A stretch of DNA of 64,000 nt from SIG565 sp045590755 (GTDB lineage: Bacteria; Bacillota; Clostridia; Oscillospirales; Acutalibacteraceae). The stretch is taken from the NCBI GenBank assembly GCA_045590755.1, contig JAZNRP010000004.1:1-64000 (forward strand), written 5' to 3'. Position 1 is the stretch's first letter, and each line of letters opens with the position of its first letter. Shown piece after piece: positions 7,828-14,287 of the stretch. The notes beneath the pieces were generated by a model, which worked only from the letters and a program-made list of their open reading frames with translations, ran no database searches and was not told where the DNA came from. The position numbers were made by a program, and so were the translations under genes.

Positions 7828-8663
7828 TTAAGCTTCTCACCGCCCGAAGTATATTCCAATGCCTTGCCGTAGAAGGACTCGTATACAGTCTTCCACGCGT
7901 TAAAGTTTTTCTCTGCCATAATTTCGGCATTTTGCTTATCGCTTAGATTTTCATAGGGAAAAATCGGCTCCAAAAAATGCAGAGTGTATTCCTGACGGTA
8001 AAAGCCGTTAGGCTCTAAAATTTTAGAGTCTTCCATTGTTATAAATACGGGTAGCACGGGGGCTCCACCCTTTACCGCAAACCTGAAAGCACCGCTTTTT
8101 AGCGGTCTTGGTTTTTTATAGTTCCACCACATAGCTTGCTCGGGGTATATAAGTATCTTTTCTTTGCGGCAGAGCAAGGTATTAACCGCGTCACTCATCT
8201 CTCGCCATACCGCAAGCTTGGACGGTATGGGTAAGGTGTTACAGTGACGGAAGAAAAAACCGTACAGTCCCTTAAAGGTTGTGTAATTGCCTTCCCTTAT
8301 TATTTTGTAAAGCCTTTTGCCGTGAAGATAGGGCTCGATTGCTTTGTAAACTGCGTAATTGTCATACGGATTAAAGTGATTTGCCGTAATAACAACACCC
8401 ATATTCTTTACCGCTTTATAATTTTCAATTCCGCGTATTTCCTTTATTATAAGTCGTCGCCTTCTTATAAGACCGTCAAAATAGGTTTTAGCAACCATAT
8501 TTGCAAAAAAGGTAGCCATTTTCGTGCTTAGCTTTTTTGCAAGATAATCAATTTCACCTACTTCAATAGGACGGGTGGGCGGGTCATCTTCAACATCAAC
8601 ATCGAAAAGGCCTTTTTTCTCATACTCTTCAATTTTTTTAATTGTTTCATTTCTGTCTGACAT
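7824..8663 (-). CDS. PlsC-family lysophospholipid acyltransferase
   Basis: A 279-residue membrane-associated acyltransferase. Block I is NHFNPYD, an HX4D motif (His96, Asp101), and block III is the PEQAMWW segment in place of the usual EGTR. Enzymes of this family add an acyl chain to 1-acylglycerol-3-phosphate or related lipids. The frame extends to TTG 8675, but that codon lies in the GGTTGGGG ribosome-binding site and is too close to the preceding stop, so ATG 8663 is taken. It is in an operon with the GT8 gene (14-nt gap) and the CrtO-like gene (overlap). Confidence 0.85.
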   Translation of the reverse strand: MSDRNETIKKIEEYEKKGLFDVDVEDDPPTRPIEVGEIDYLAKKLSTKMATFFANMVAKTYFDGLIRRRRLIIKEIRGIENYKAVKNMGVVITANHFNPYDNYAVYKAIEPYLHGKRLYKIIREGNYTTFKGLYGFFFRHCNTLPIPSKLAVWREMSDAVNTLLCRKEKILIYPEQAMWWNYKKPRPLKSGAFRFAVKGGAPVLPVFITMEDSKILEPNGFYRQEYTLHFLEPIFPYENLSDKQNAEIMAEKNFNAWKTVYESFYGKALEYTSGGEKLK

Positions 8664-8677
8664 ACAAAACCCCAACC

Positions 8678-9622
8678 CTAAATACAGTATTTAAGCGGCA
8701 TAATATAATTTTCCTGCTGTGCTCTTTTTATTTCAGATAATGCTAAGGCTTCAAGCGACTTGTACGCTGCGGCATCCCTGTTTCTTTCCGCATCCGTATA
8801 TGCGCTTTTCATAGCCGCTATATCATTTTTGTATAGCGGAATTCTATCAACATATTCCCAAAAATAATTTTCGTAGCCCACTTTATCATAATGCCACGGT
8901 TTAAAATTAATTTTGTAATGCGCTATATGCGGTTTTGTTTTTGTAGAATCGGGGTATGCTGTCTTGTTCCATAATTTATCAAGATACACTACCTTACCCG
9001 CACACAGAACATTTAAGTAATCCTGGTCCTGCGCTACGGGGAATCGGCAGTACTTCATAAGCTTAGCCAGAGCCTTTTCTATGTCAACGCGGCGAAGCTC
9101 CCTTAAATTCATCAAAAGAATCCCCGCATTAAAGTATTTGTCCTTTTCCAGTCCTATAACCTGTTTTGCATATTCGCCGAAAACTTCTATATCGGCAATA
9201 ATTTCATCACTGACCGCCGCTAAAAGATTATTTCCAAGCTCTACATTGTAAAGCTCTGAAATATCTCCTAAAACTGCAATATCGCAGTCAAGATATATAC
9301 CCTTTTCGTACTCGGGGAACATTTCGGGAATAAAAAAGCGGTAGTATGTAGCAAAGCTGTAATAGTCTCTTAAATGAAAACCGCCGCCGTTCATCTTCAT
9401 CTTTTCATTGACATCTACAAAATCTATTTTTGTGTTGTCGGTCTCGAGTGCCTTTAGCTTTTCTCGGTTATCGTCTGATAAATCAGTAGTCAAAATGTAA
9501 ATTTTGTACTGATAAAGCTTAGAAGCATTTTCTGTAAGCGATTTTATAGCAACTGCCGCAAACGGAGCATAGCCGTCATCGGTTGCAAAAAATATCGGAA
9601 TTATACTTTTTTCTGTGAGCAT
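8678..9622 (-). CDS. Glycosyltransferase family 8 protein
   Basis: A 314-residue GT-A fold retaining glycosyltransferase. It has the N-terminal nucleotide-binding strand (IIPIFFATDDGYAPFA), the metal-binding DXD in YLDCDIAVLGD (Asp112, Asp114), a QDQDYLN helix, and a late HYKINFKPWHY block matching the family HxxGxxKPW motif. It transfers hexose from a UDP-sugar, probably to lipopolysaccharide-like, teichoic or glycolipid acceptors; the acceptor is unknown. It is the first gene of a three-gene envelope-lipid operon behind its own promoter. AAAGGGTG precedes the ATG. Confidence 0.88.
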   Translation of the reverse strand: MLTEKSIIPIFFATDDGYAPFAAVAIKSLTENASKLYQYKIYILTTDLSDDNREKLKALETDNTKIDFVDVNEKMKMNGGGFHLRDYYSFATYYRFFIPEMFPEYEKGIYLDCDIAVLGDISELYNVELGNNLLAAVSDEIIADIEVFGEYAKQVIGLEKDKYFNAGILLMNLRELRRVDIEKALAKLMKYCRFPVAQDQDYLNVLCAGKVVYLDKLWNKTAYPDSTKTKPHIAHYKINFKPWHYDKVGYENYFWEYVDRIPLYKNDIAAMKSAYTDAERNRDAAAYKSLEALALSEIKRAQQENYIMPLKYCI

Positions 9623-9652
9623 ATTTTTTCACCCTTTCGTTTTCTGCCACCA

Positions 9653-9682
9653 ATTATAAAACCGCCGTATATTAATTATCAA
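9653..9682 (-). promoter_or_regulatory. Promoter of the GT8-PlsC-CrtO-like operon
   Basis: Minus strand TTGATA, 18-nt spacer, TATAAT, ending about 30 nt before the GT8 start. Confidence 0.6.
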
Positions 9683-9733
9683 TCTATTGTTATATGCCTT
9701 CCGTCTACATATAAAAACAACAGATAAATTTAA

Positions 9734-9773
9734 AGAAGAGAGCCGTCTACTGTAAGTAGAATGGCTCTCTTCT
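9734..9773 (-). terminator. dinB-operon terminator
   Basis: A stem of 11 bp (AGAAGAGAGCC/GGCTCTCTTCT), extended by an inner CTAC/GTAG pairing, follows the dinB stop. A T-rich stretch comes after it on the minus strand. Confidence 0.8.
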
Positions 9774-9779
9774 GATAGT

Positions 9780-10958
9780 TTATTTTATTGTTCTTCCCCT
9801 TTTAATGCTTGTGTCGCCGTACCTTTGACGGATTGAATGTATGCTATCTTCTATCTTTTCTATTCTTTTCTGACTCTCTAAATCACTGAATAAATCCTGC
9901 TGCACCGCCGTTACACCCTGCCGCAGATTTATGGCTCTGAGTCCGACTGACCGAAGCGGTAAATCCCAATAATAGTTTTCCTTAAAAAGCTTCATACCCG
10001 CTTCTGCAATTACAATGCTTATATCGGTAGGGCTTTCAAGTGTATGAGAAAATTCCCTTACCGCCAACTCACTGTTACGGGTGTGCACCTGAATACCGCT
10101 AGCAAAAAGATTATGCCGCCGCAAATTCTTTGATATATCTTCAGCAAGTGTTATAAAGGTCTGCCATACCGAGTCGTTATCAGTAAAGTCTTCACTTTCG
10201 GTAACACTTCTGCCGATACTCTTTGGTTTTTCCCTTTTTTCAAAGGAAATAACGGGCGAGTCATCTTCTCCCATAGCATATTTTTTAAGCTCAAGTCCGT
10301 TTTTGCCAAACATATATTTAAGTGTTTCATCACTCATTTCGGTGACATCCCGCACAGTAAATGCACCCAATGAGTTTAGTTTTTCCACCGTCTTTTTACC
10401 GACGAAAAGCATATCTTCTACAGGTAGCGGCCACACCTTTTCCTTAAAGTTTTCACGCGATATAACCGTTACGGCATCGGGCTTTCTCATATCACTGCCA
10501 AGCTTTGCAAAAACCTTATTAAAGCTGACACCTACCGATATAGTAATGCCAAGCTCTCGCTTTATTGCTTTACGGATTTTATGAGCTATTTCTTCGCCCG
10601 AGCCGAAAAGCATTGTACTGCCCGTTACATCAAGCCAACATTCGTCTATTCCGAACGGCTCAATCATGTCGGTGTATCTTGCATAAATCTCCTGCGCTTT
10701 GTGTGAAAACTCTTCATACTTTTCGTAACTCGGCGGCAGAATTATTAAATCCGGACATTTTCTCTCGGCTTCCCATATTGCTTCTGCCGTTTTAACACCG
10801 TACCCTTTAGCGATTTCATTTTTTGCAAGTACTATGCCGTGCCGCTTTTCGACATCTCCGCACACTGCAACAGGTCGGTTTATAAGAGTCTGATTATATA
10901 AAAGAGACACCGATGCAAAGAAATTATTTAAGTCGCAGTGAAGAATTACTCTCTCCAT
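9780..10958 (-). CDS. dinB: Y-family DNA polymerase IV
   Basis: A 392-residue translesion polymerase. Catalytic carboxylates are Asp9 (LHCDLNNFF) and Asp105/Glu106 (GIDECWLD). The helix-hairpin-helix thumb (GKKTVEKLNSLG) and a little-finger domain follow. QQDLF at residues 353-357 is a beta-clamp-binding motif. The frame extends to TTG 10976, but this codon lies in the AAAGGGG ribosome-binding site, so ATG 10958 is used. Just upstream are a promoter and a LexA-like box. It is the last gene of the arm running away from the ImmR-like repressor, behind the zinc-ribbon and sigma-like genes. Confidence 0.93.
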   Translation of the reverse strand: MERVILHCDLNNFFASVSLLYNQTLINRPVAVCGDVEKRHGIVLAKNEIAKGYGVKTAEAIWEAERKCPDLIILPPSYEKYEEFSHKAQEIYARYTDMIEPFGIDECWLDVTGSTMLFGSGEEIAHKIRKAIKRELGITISVGVSFNKVFAKLGSDMRKPDAVTVISRENFKEKVWPLPVEDMLFVGKKTVEKLNSLGAFTVRDVTEMSDETLKYMFGKNGLELKKYAMGEDDSPVISFEKREKPKSIGRSVTESEDFTDNDSVWQTFITLAEDISKNLRRHNLFASGIQVHTRNSELAVREFSHTLESPTDISIVIAEAGMKLFKENYYWDLPLRSVGLRAINLRQGVTAVQQDLFSDLESQKRIEKIEDSIHSIRQRYGDTSIKRGRTIK

Positions 10959-10974
10959 CGATGTCGCCCCTTTC

Positions 10975-10986
10975 AAACAAATGTTC
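10975..10986. promoter_or_regulatory. LexA/DinR-like SOS box before dinB
   Basis: Minus strand GAACATTTGTTT fits the clostridial GAAC-N4-GTTY pattern with the A/T centre typical of DinR boxes. It lies just downstream of the dinB -10 box, where a repressor would block transcription. It is one base short of a perfect inverted repeat. Confidence 0.55.
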
Positions 10987-10993
10987 TATAAAT

Positions 10994-11021
10994 ATTATAA
11001 TACTTTTTATAAAAAAGTAAA
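10994..11021 (-). promoter_or_regulatory. Internal promoter of dinB
   Basis: Minus strand TTTACT, 16-nt spacer, TATAAT, placed between the sigma-like gene and dinB. It gives dinB a second, independently regulated promoter. Confidence 0.55.
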
Positions 11022-11029
11022 TAGCTTTA

Positions 11030-11344
11030 CTATATTTTAATTTTTTCCAGCGCTCTGATATACAGTCGTTCTGTGTGGCGCTTACTGTAATTAAGTATAA
11101 TAGCCGTCTCTTCAAGCGTTCTTCCGCACAAAAATCTTTGGGACAAAATCTCGCTCAAAATTCCGCCGTCTACCGCATCGATACGGTCTTCTATTTCTCG
11201 GCGTAGCTTTTCAGCTTTACGAATCTGTCTTCTGTAGCGGAAAACCGCACGGGGACTCTTCTTTATCTGCTCGTATAATCTACGGATTTTTGTGTGCTGA
11301 ATTAAGTAAAGCTCTAAATATTCTTTTTTATGTTCTATATTCAT
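11030..11344 (-). CDS. Small sigma-70 region-4-like HTH protein
   Basis: A 104-residue basic helical protein. The last third (CGRTLEETAIILNYSKRHTERLYIRALEKI) resembles the region-4 helix-turn-helix of sigma factors and of small phage regulators such as the ArpU/RinA or DUF1492 types. Region 2 is missing, so it is not a full sigma factor. It starts 2 nt after the zinc-ribbon gene stop, with AAAGGTG as ribosome-binding site. Its position in front of dinB suggests a regulator of this cassette; that is inference. Confidence 0.7.
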   Translation of the reverse strand: MNIEHKKEYLELYLIQHTKIRRLYEQIKKSPRAVFRYRRQIRKAEKLRREIEDRIDAVDGGILSEILSQRFLCGRTLEETAIILNYSKRHTERLYIRALEKIKI

Positions 11345-11346
11345 TT

Positions 11347-11709
11347 TTACACCTTTTTCTGCGCAAAATACTGTCCGTACGATAAATTTGTCCCGTTTTC
11401 CTTATTGTACTGCTCCACTTCCTGTAATGCCGAATATAATGGGTGCTTTAGCCACGCTTCTTTTTTTCTTCGTTCCTCTTCCCAAAGCATTTCACCGCGT
11501 CGGCGGCAGGTATTGTTACAGTAATCTCCGTTCTTGTACATTCTGGCGCCGCAACACTTGCAATAATTAGCCGCCCTTTTCTTAATGTTGGTGCTAAAAC
11601 ATATAGGGCAGACATTTATTTCTTCGTATGGCATTGACACTAAATTATGTTTTTCGGTTATTACCTTATATTTTCTAAAATCTTTTCCACAGTCCTGACA
11701 ATAGTACAC
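11347..11709 (-). CDS. Cys-rich zinc-ribbon protein, unknown
   Basis: A 120-residue protein with four Cys pairs (4/7, 34/37, 50/53, 64/68), enough for two zinc sites, followed by a charged helical tail rich in Glu, Lys and Arg. The open frame extends upstream to TTG 11835, but that part contains a full consensus promoter. The true start is GTG 11709, 8 nt after AAAAGGAG. It is the first gene of the arm repressed from the ImmR-like control region and is followed closely by the sigma-like gene. A DNA- or RNA-binding role is plausible but unproven. Confidence 0.7.
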   Translation of the reverse strand: MYYCQDCGKDFRKYKVITEKHNLVSMPYEEINVCPICFSTNIKKRAANYCKCCGARMYKNGDYCNNTCRRRGEMLWEEERRKKEAWLKHPLYSALQEVEQYNKENGTNLSYGQYFAQKKV

Positions 11710-11733
11710 CTTTTTTGCTCCTTTTGAAATTGC

Positions 11734-11762
11734 TTGACAATTACTTAATTTTGTAATATAAT
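11734..11762 (+). promoter_or_regulatory. Promoter for the ImmR/ImmA-like pair
   Basis: TTGACA (11734-11739), 17-nt spacer, TATAAT (11757-11762): perfect consensus. The spacer is almost exactly operator O1. The transcript would start near 11769 and run about 120 nt to the XRE start, across the opposing promoter. Confidence 0.8.
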
Positions 11763-11860
11763 TTTCTGCAGAAGGTAAAATTACTGAATTAAGTAACCTT
11801 AATTCCATTATATTGTGAAATTCAGTAATTGTCAACGCTTTGATTACTATTTTTAGTAAT
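11740..11860. promoter_or_regulatory. Four 18-bp operator-like palindromes (O1-O4)
   Basis: Four related 18-bp sites with consensus ATTACTNAATTNAGTAAT: O1 11740-11757, O2 11780-11797, O3 11812-11829, O4 11843-11860. O4 has perfect 7-bp arms (ATTACTA/TAGTAAT). O1 and O3 fill the -35/-10 spacers of the rightward and leftward promoters, O2 lies between the two start points, and O4 is upstream of the leftward promoter. Centres are 40, 32 and 31 bp apart. This is a typical arrangement for a helix-turn-helix repressor, most likely the XRE protein at 11892. Confidence 0.75.
11807..11835 (-). promoter_or_regulatory. Promoter of the zinc-ribbon/sigma-like/dinB arm
   Basis: Minus strand TTGACA (11835-11830), 17-nt spacer, TATAAT (11812-11807): perfect consensus. 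It faces the rightward promoter, so the two 5' leaders overlap in antisense. Confidence 0.8.
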
Positions 11861-11891
11861 TCGTAGAAATGAACAAAAAGGGGTTATTAAA

Positions 11892-12227
11892 ATGACGCAA
11901 ACTTATGAGAGAATTGCTGAATTATGTCGAAAGGAAGGGATTACTGTCACCGACCTTTGTAAGCAATGCAGTATACCGCGCGCATCTCTCTCGGATTATA
12001 AGATGGGCAGAATAAAAAGTCTGTCGGCTTTAACGCTTTCAAAAATATCAGAATTCTTCGGTGTAAGTGTGGAATATCTTTTAAGCGGTGAGCAGCCCGA
12101 TGAAAATAATTTAAAGGTTGCGCTCTTCGGCGGCGGAGTTACCGTTACCGATGAAATGTGGAACGAAGTTAAAAGATACGCCCAGTATATAAGGGACAGA
12201 GAAAATGAAAACAGAGAATCTCTATAA
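11892..12227 (+). CDS. XRE-family repressor, ImmR-like
   Basis: A 111-residue protein with an N-terminal lambda-Cro/C1-type helix-turn-helix (about residues 5-62; VTDLCKQCSIPRASLSDYK holds the recognition helix) and a short C-terminal region (DEMWNEVKRYAQYIRDRE) that could dimerise. AAAAGGGG precedes the ATG. Its 3' end overlaps the HELGH protease gene by 23 nt. In ICEBs1 and phage phi105, an XRE repressor of this type (ImmR) is cleaved by a partner protease (ImmA) to derepress target genes. The adjacent palindromes are its probable binding sites. Confidence 0.85.
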   Translation: MTQTYERIAELCRKEGITVTDLCKQCSIPRASLSDYKMGRIKSLSALTLSKISEFFGVSVEYLLSGEQPDENNLKVALFGGGVTVTDEMWNEVKRYAQYIRDRENENRESL

Positions 12228-12612
12228 ATTAATGGACGAACGGGAAATTACTCTTGATTATTTTCCCTTACCCGAGAATAAATCTCTGTGCATGCAGATG
12301 GGAGACCGTTGCTTTATAGCGCTTGACCCGAATTTTTTCGGCACCGCTACTGAGCGCGTCTGCTTAGCGCATGAGCTTGGCCACTGTAATACGGGAAGCT
12401 TTTATAATTTATATTCGCCGCTTGATGTACGCCAAAAGCACGAAAACCGCGCTGATAAATGGGCGATAAATGCATTAATTCCCGAAAAGGAACTAAACGA
12501 AGCCATCAAGCGCGGTTGCAGAGATGTTTATTCACTGGCAGAATATTTTTGTGTTACCGAAGATTTTATAGATAAGGCACTTAAGCTTTACAGAAAATTC
12601 AAGACAAATTAA
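12205..12612 (+). CDS. ImmA/IrrE-type metallopeptidase
   Basis: A 135-residue zinc peptidase with LAHELGHCN (His56, Glu57, His60) and a third-ligand helix HENRADKWA (Glu80). It matches the ImmA/IrrE (DUF955) family, whose members cleave XRE repressors after DNA damage or peptide signalling. It overlaps the XRE gene by 23 nt, with AAGGGA before the ATG, so both are made together. It is shorter than ICE-encoded ImmA proteins and lacks an obvious extra sensor domain. Cleavage of the neighbouring repressor is inferred from family and position. Confidence 0.85.
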   Translation: MKTENLYKLMDEREITLDYFPLPENKSLCMQMGDRCFIALDPNFFGTATERVCLAHELGHCNTGSFYNLYSPLDVRQKHENRADKWAINALIPEKELNEAIKRGCRDVYSLAEYFCVTEDFIDKALKLYRKFKTN

Positions 12613-12624
12613 AAAGGACGGATT

Positions 12625-12658
12625 GCGAGACTTCTCTCAGGGAAGTCTCGCAGTTTTA
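12625..12658 (+). terminator. Terminator of the XRE-ImmA pair
   Basis: A perfect 10-bp stem (GCGAGACTTC/GAAGTCTCGC) with a 7-nt loop is followed by AGTTTTATT. Its tail overlaps the first arm of the hairpin array. Confidence 0.85.
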
Positions 12659-12823
12659 TTCGCCAAAGGCGAGTTATATTGCTTTGCAGTGATATTTGTC
12701 TTGCGACAAGTGATATTGCCTTCGGCAGTTTATGGGCGAATAAAATATCACTAAAACCGTAGGTTTTAATATCACTTTTGATTTATCAAAAATATCACTC
12801 TGTGCGAAGCACAGAATATCACC
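12653..12823. repeat. Hairpin array with conserved AGTGATATT/AATATCACT spacers
   Basis: A 171-bp non-coding array. An outer inverted repeat TTTTATTCGCC (12653-12663)/GGCGAATAAAA (12734-12744) encloses units of AGTGATATT plus a small hairpin (CGCC/GGCG, TGTC/GACA, TGCC/GGCA). The second half carries the reverse complement AATATCAC at 12744, 12768, 12791 and 12815, separating three perfect hairpins (AAAACC/GGTTTT, TTTGAT/ATCAAA, CTGTGC/GCACAG). Spacers are conserved while stems differ but stay self-complementary, which points to selection for structure. It resembles a REP/MITE-type element; the function is unknown. Confidence 0.8.
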
Positions 12824-12920
12824 TACTTTGAGATGGGTAAACAAAGGGTTTAGGTTCTCCTAACAAGCGGAATTTGATGTGCAAATTCCCTGCTTGCCAC
12901 GATATAAGAAAATATAAAAG
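12824..12920. other. Non-coding stretch with one imperfect hairpin
   Basis: No gene is seen. A hairpin at about 12864-12897 pairs GGAATTTG with CAAATTCC and, outside a small mismatch, CAAGC with GCTTG. TTAGG/CCTAA just before it could form a smaller stem. These look like further degenerate parts of the neighbouring array. Confidence 0.4.
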
Positions 12921-12953
12921 AAAAGATGCACGAAAATTCCGTGCATCTTTTTA
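12921..12953 (-). terminator. Terminator of the second XRE gene
   Basis: The stem AAAAGATGCACG/CGTGCATCTTTT has a 7-nt loop and flanking A- and T-runs. It can act in both directions and closes the gene at 12990 on the minus strand. Confidence 0.85.
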
Positions 12954-12989
12954 CTGTCCTTATGAGCCCTTCTCTTTCAAACCACTTTT

Positions 12990-13265
12990 TTATTTTTTTA
13001 AATCATTTATAAGTTGCTGAATATAGGATATTTGTCGTTCGGAAAGTCCAGAAACATCAAGCTTGCGGGCATTATCAAGACCAAGCAAATAATCGGTTTC
13101 TACAGAAAATACAGTTGCAATTTTTATTAACATATCTATGGAAGGTTGAATATTTCCGTTTTCCCAATTACTTACACTTTGCTTTGTAACATTCAGTTTT
13201 TTACCAAATTCAATTTGATTAAGACCTAAAGAGAGACGCAAGGTTTTGACTCTTTCGCCAAACAT
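12990..13265 (-). CDS. XRE-family transcriptional regulator
   Basis: A 91-residue single-domain regulator. The helix-turn-helix covers about residues 5-60 (NQIEFGKKLNVTKQSVSNWENG), followed by a short helical tail (SERQISYIQQLINDLKK) probably used for dimer contacts. GGGGG precedes the ATG. It is divergent from two small membrane protein genes across a 109-bp region that contains their promoter. Control of those genes is the likely role. It is unrelated in detail to the ImmR-like protein nearby. Confidence 0.85.
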   Translation of the reverse strand: MFGERVKTLRLSLGLNQIEFGKKLNVTKQSVSNWENGNIQPSIDMLIKIATVFSVETDYLLGLDNARKLDVSGLSERQISYIQQLINDLKK

Positions 13266-13317
13266 AGATTTACCCCCAAAAAATATAAATATTACAATAC
13301 TATTATAAAAGCGTTGC

Positions 13318-13346
13318 TTGACAAAACTAAAATACTATGGTATACT
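13318..13346 (+). promoter_or_regulatory. Promoter of the small membrane protein pair
   Basis: TTGACA, 17-nt spacer, TATACT. The segment TACTATGGTATACTA over the -10 box is roughly palindromic, and AATACTAT occurs again about 35 bp upstream; both could be binding sites of the divergent XRE regulator. Confidence 0.7.
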
Positions 13347-13374
13347 AATATTTGACAAAAAGGGAGGTGAAAAA

Positions 13375-13716
13375 ATGGAGAATAAAAGGAATGGGTTTAA
13401 AAACTTTCTTGTAAGTCCCTTAGGTAAGGTCGTTCTTATTTTAATATTATATTTTGTAGTAATGGGCGGTTTATTAGGTATACTTACATTACTTCAAGAG
13501 GCTTCTCTTATAATTGTTATTTTTGCAATCTTATTCAGCTATTTTGGCTGGCAAGCGCTTTCAAAAATCACACCGAGAGTATTTCTCATTATGCCCGTTG
13601 GCGGCTGGATAGTTTATTTTGTTGTAAAGGGCGCTCTTTCTTTCTTTTTGGGGGTGTTTGTAGCTCCGTATGTTATTGCCAAAAAAATTGTTGATAGTAT
13701 CCAAAAAAGTCTGTGA
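13375..13716 (+). CDS. Small three-helix membrane protein, unknown
   Basis: A 113-residue hydrophobic protein with segments at about 16-40, 43-60 and 70-100, short cytoplasm-like Lys-rich ends, and no family I recognise. The frame extends to 13318 but the TTG there is inside the promoter; GGGAGGTG places the start at ATG 13375. It overlaps the next membrane gene (GTGA), so both are translated together under the divergent XRE regulator. Confidence 0.65.
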   Translation: MENKRNGFKNFLVSPLGKVVLILILYFVVMGGLLGILTLLQEASLIIVIFAILFSYFGWQALSKITPRVFLIMPVGGWIVYFVVKGALSFFLGVFVAPYVIAKKIVDSIQKSL

Positions 13717-14162
13717 TAATATTCTTTACTCTTGGCGGTGGAATCTTTGTTGCAGTTTTTGTTTTAATGATAATTTCGGGTATAGTGAGAGAGTTAAGTC
13801 AAAACGTAAATTCTTTTATATCGGAAAATGTAATAATTTTAATGATATTATTTATCATACTTTCGGTTTTAGGCTCTATAATAGCGGCTAAATTATGGGG
13901 AAGTATGAAAGCAATACCGCCGATGTTTTTGATGTTTGCACAATTCTTTTTCTTTCTAATACGCGGACTTTATTATATTACGAGCGACCCTTATGATTCT
14001 GCTTTTTTAACGATATTTGCGGTGGCTGTCTACATAGCTGCACTTGCATTTAATGGGTTTGTGATGCTTGCAACAGCAGGTTTGACTTGTGATAAAAAAA
14101 GAGTGATTCCGCTGTATTTGGCAGGAATAGTGGGTGCAGCATTTGGGTGTTATTTTTGGTAA
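13713..14162 (+). CDS. Four-helix membrane protein, unknown
   Basis: A 149-residue membrane protein with hydrophobic segments at about 2-24, 40-62, 70-90, 97-120 and 132-149. The start is GTG inside the end of the previous gene, with no independent strong ribosome-binding site, so translation is probably coupled. No catalytic motif or family is recognisable. The pair could be an exporter, an immunity-type protein or a stress-induced membrane protein; none of these is shown by the sequence. Confidence 0.6.
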   Translation: MIIFFTLGGGIFVAVFVLMIISGIVRELSQNVNSFISENVIILMILFIILSVLGSIIAAKLWGSMKAIPPMFLMFAQFFFFLIRGLYYITSDPYDSAFLTIFAVAVYIAALAFNGFVMLATAGLTCDKKRVIPLYLAGIVGAAFGCYFW

Positions 14163-14213
14163 AAAATCCACAATGCGATGCTGGTTTTTCTCATCTATTA
14201 GAACAAAATATAA

Positions 14214-14243
14214 AAGACCTCGGTGATTATTCATCGAGGTCTT
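14214..14243. terminator. Bidirectional terminator
   Basis: A 13-bp stem (AAGACCTCGGTGA with TCATCGAGGTCTT, one G-T pair) has a T-run on the minus-strand side. It closes the nucleotidyltransferase gene and may also stop transcripts from the membrane protein pair. Confidence 0.75.
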
Positions 14244-14287
14244 AAATATACTTATAAGAAGATGCACTTAGCCGTCCTTTTTTTGTT

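Noticed and set aside
11710..11835. N-terminal extension of the zinc-ribbon protein back to TTG 11835
   Set aside because: This DNA contains a perfect promoter and two operator-like palindromes; the GTG at 11709 has an ideal ribosome-binding site.
12653..12823. CRISPR array
   Set aside because: The conserved element is only 9 nt, the intervening pieces are self-complementary hairpins and not unique spacers, orientation flips halfway, and no cas genes are present.
12990..14162. Toxin-antitoxin module
   Set aside because: The XRE gene is divergent, not co-operonic, and the two membrane proteins are too large and show no toxin family motif.
9780..14243. Prophage or integrative element
   Set aside because: ImmR/ImmA-like genes suggested it, but no integrase, excisionase, relaxase, terminase, structural genes or flanking attachment repeats were found.
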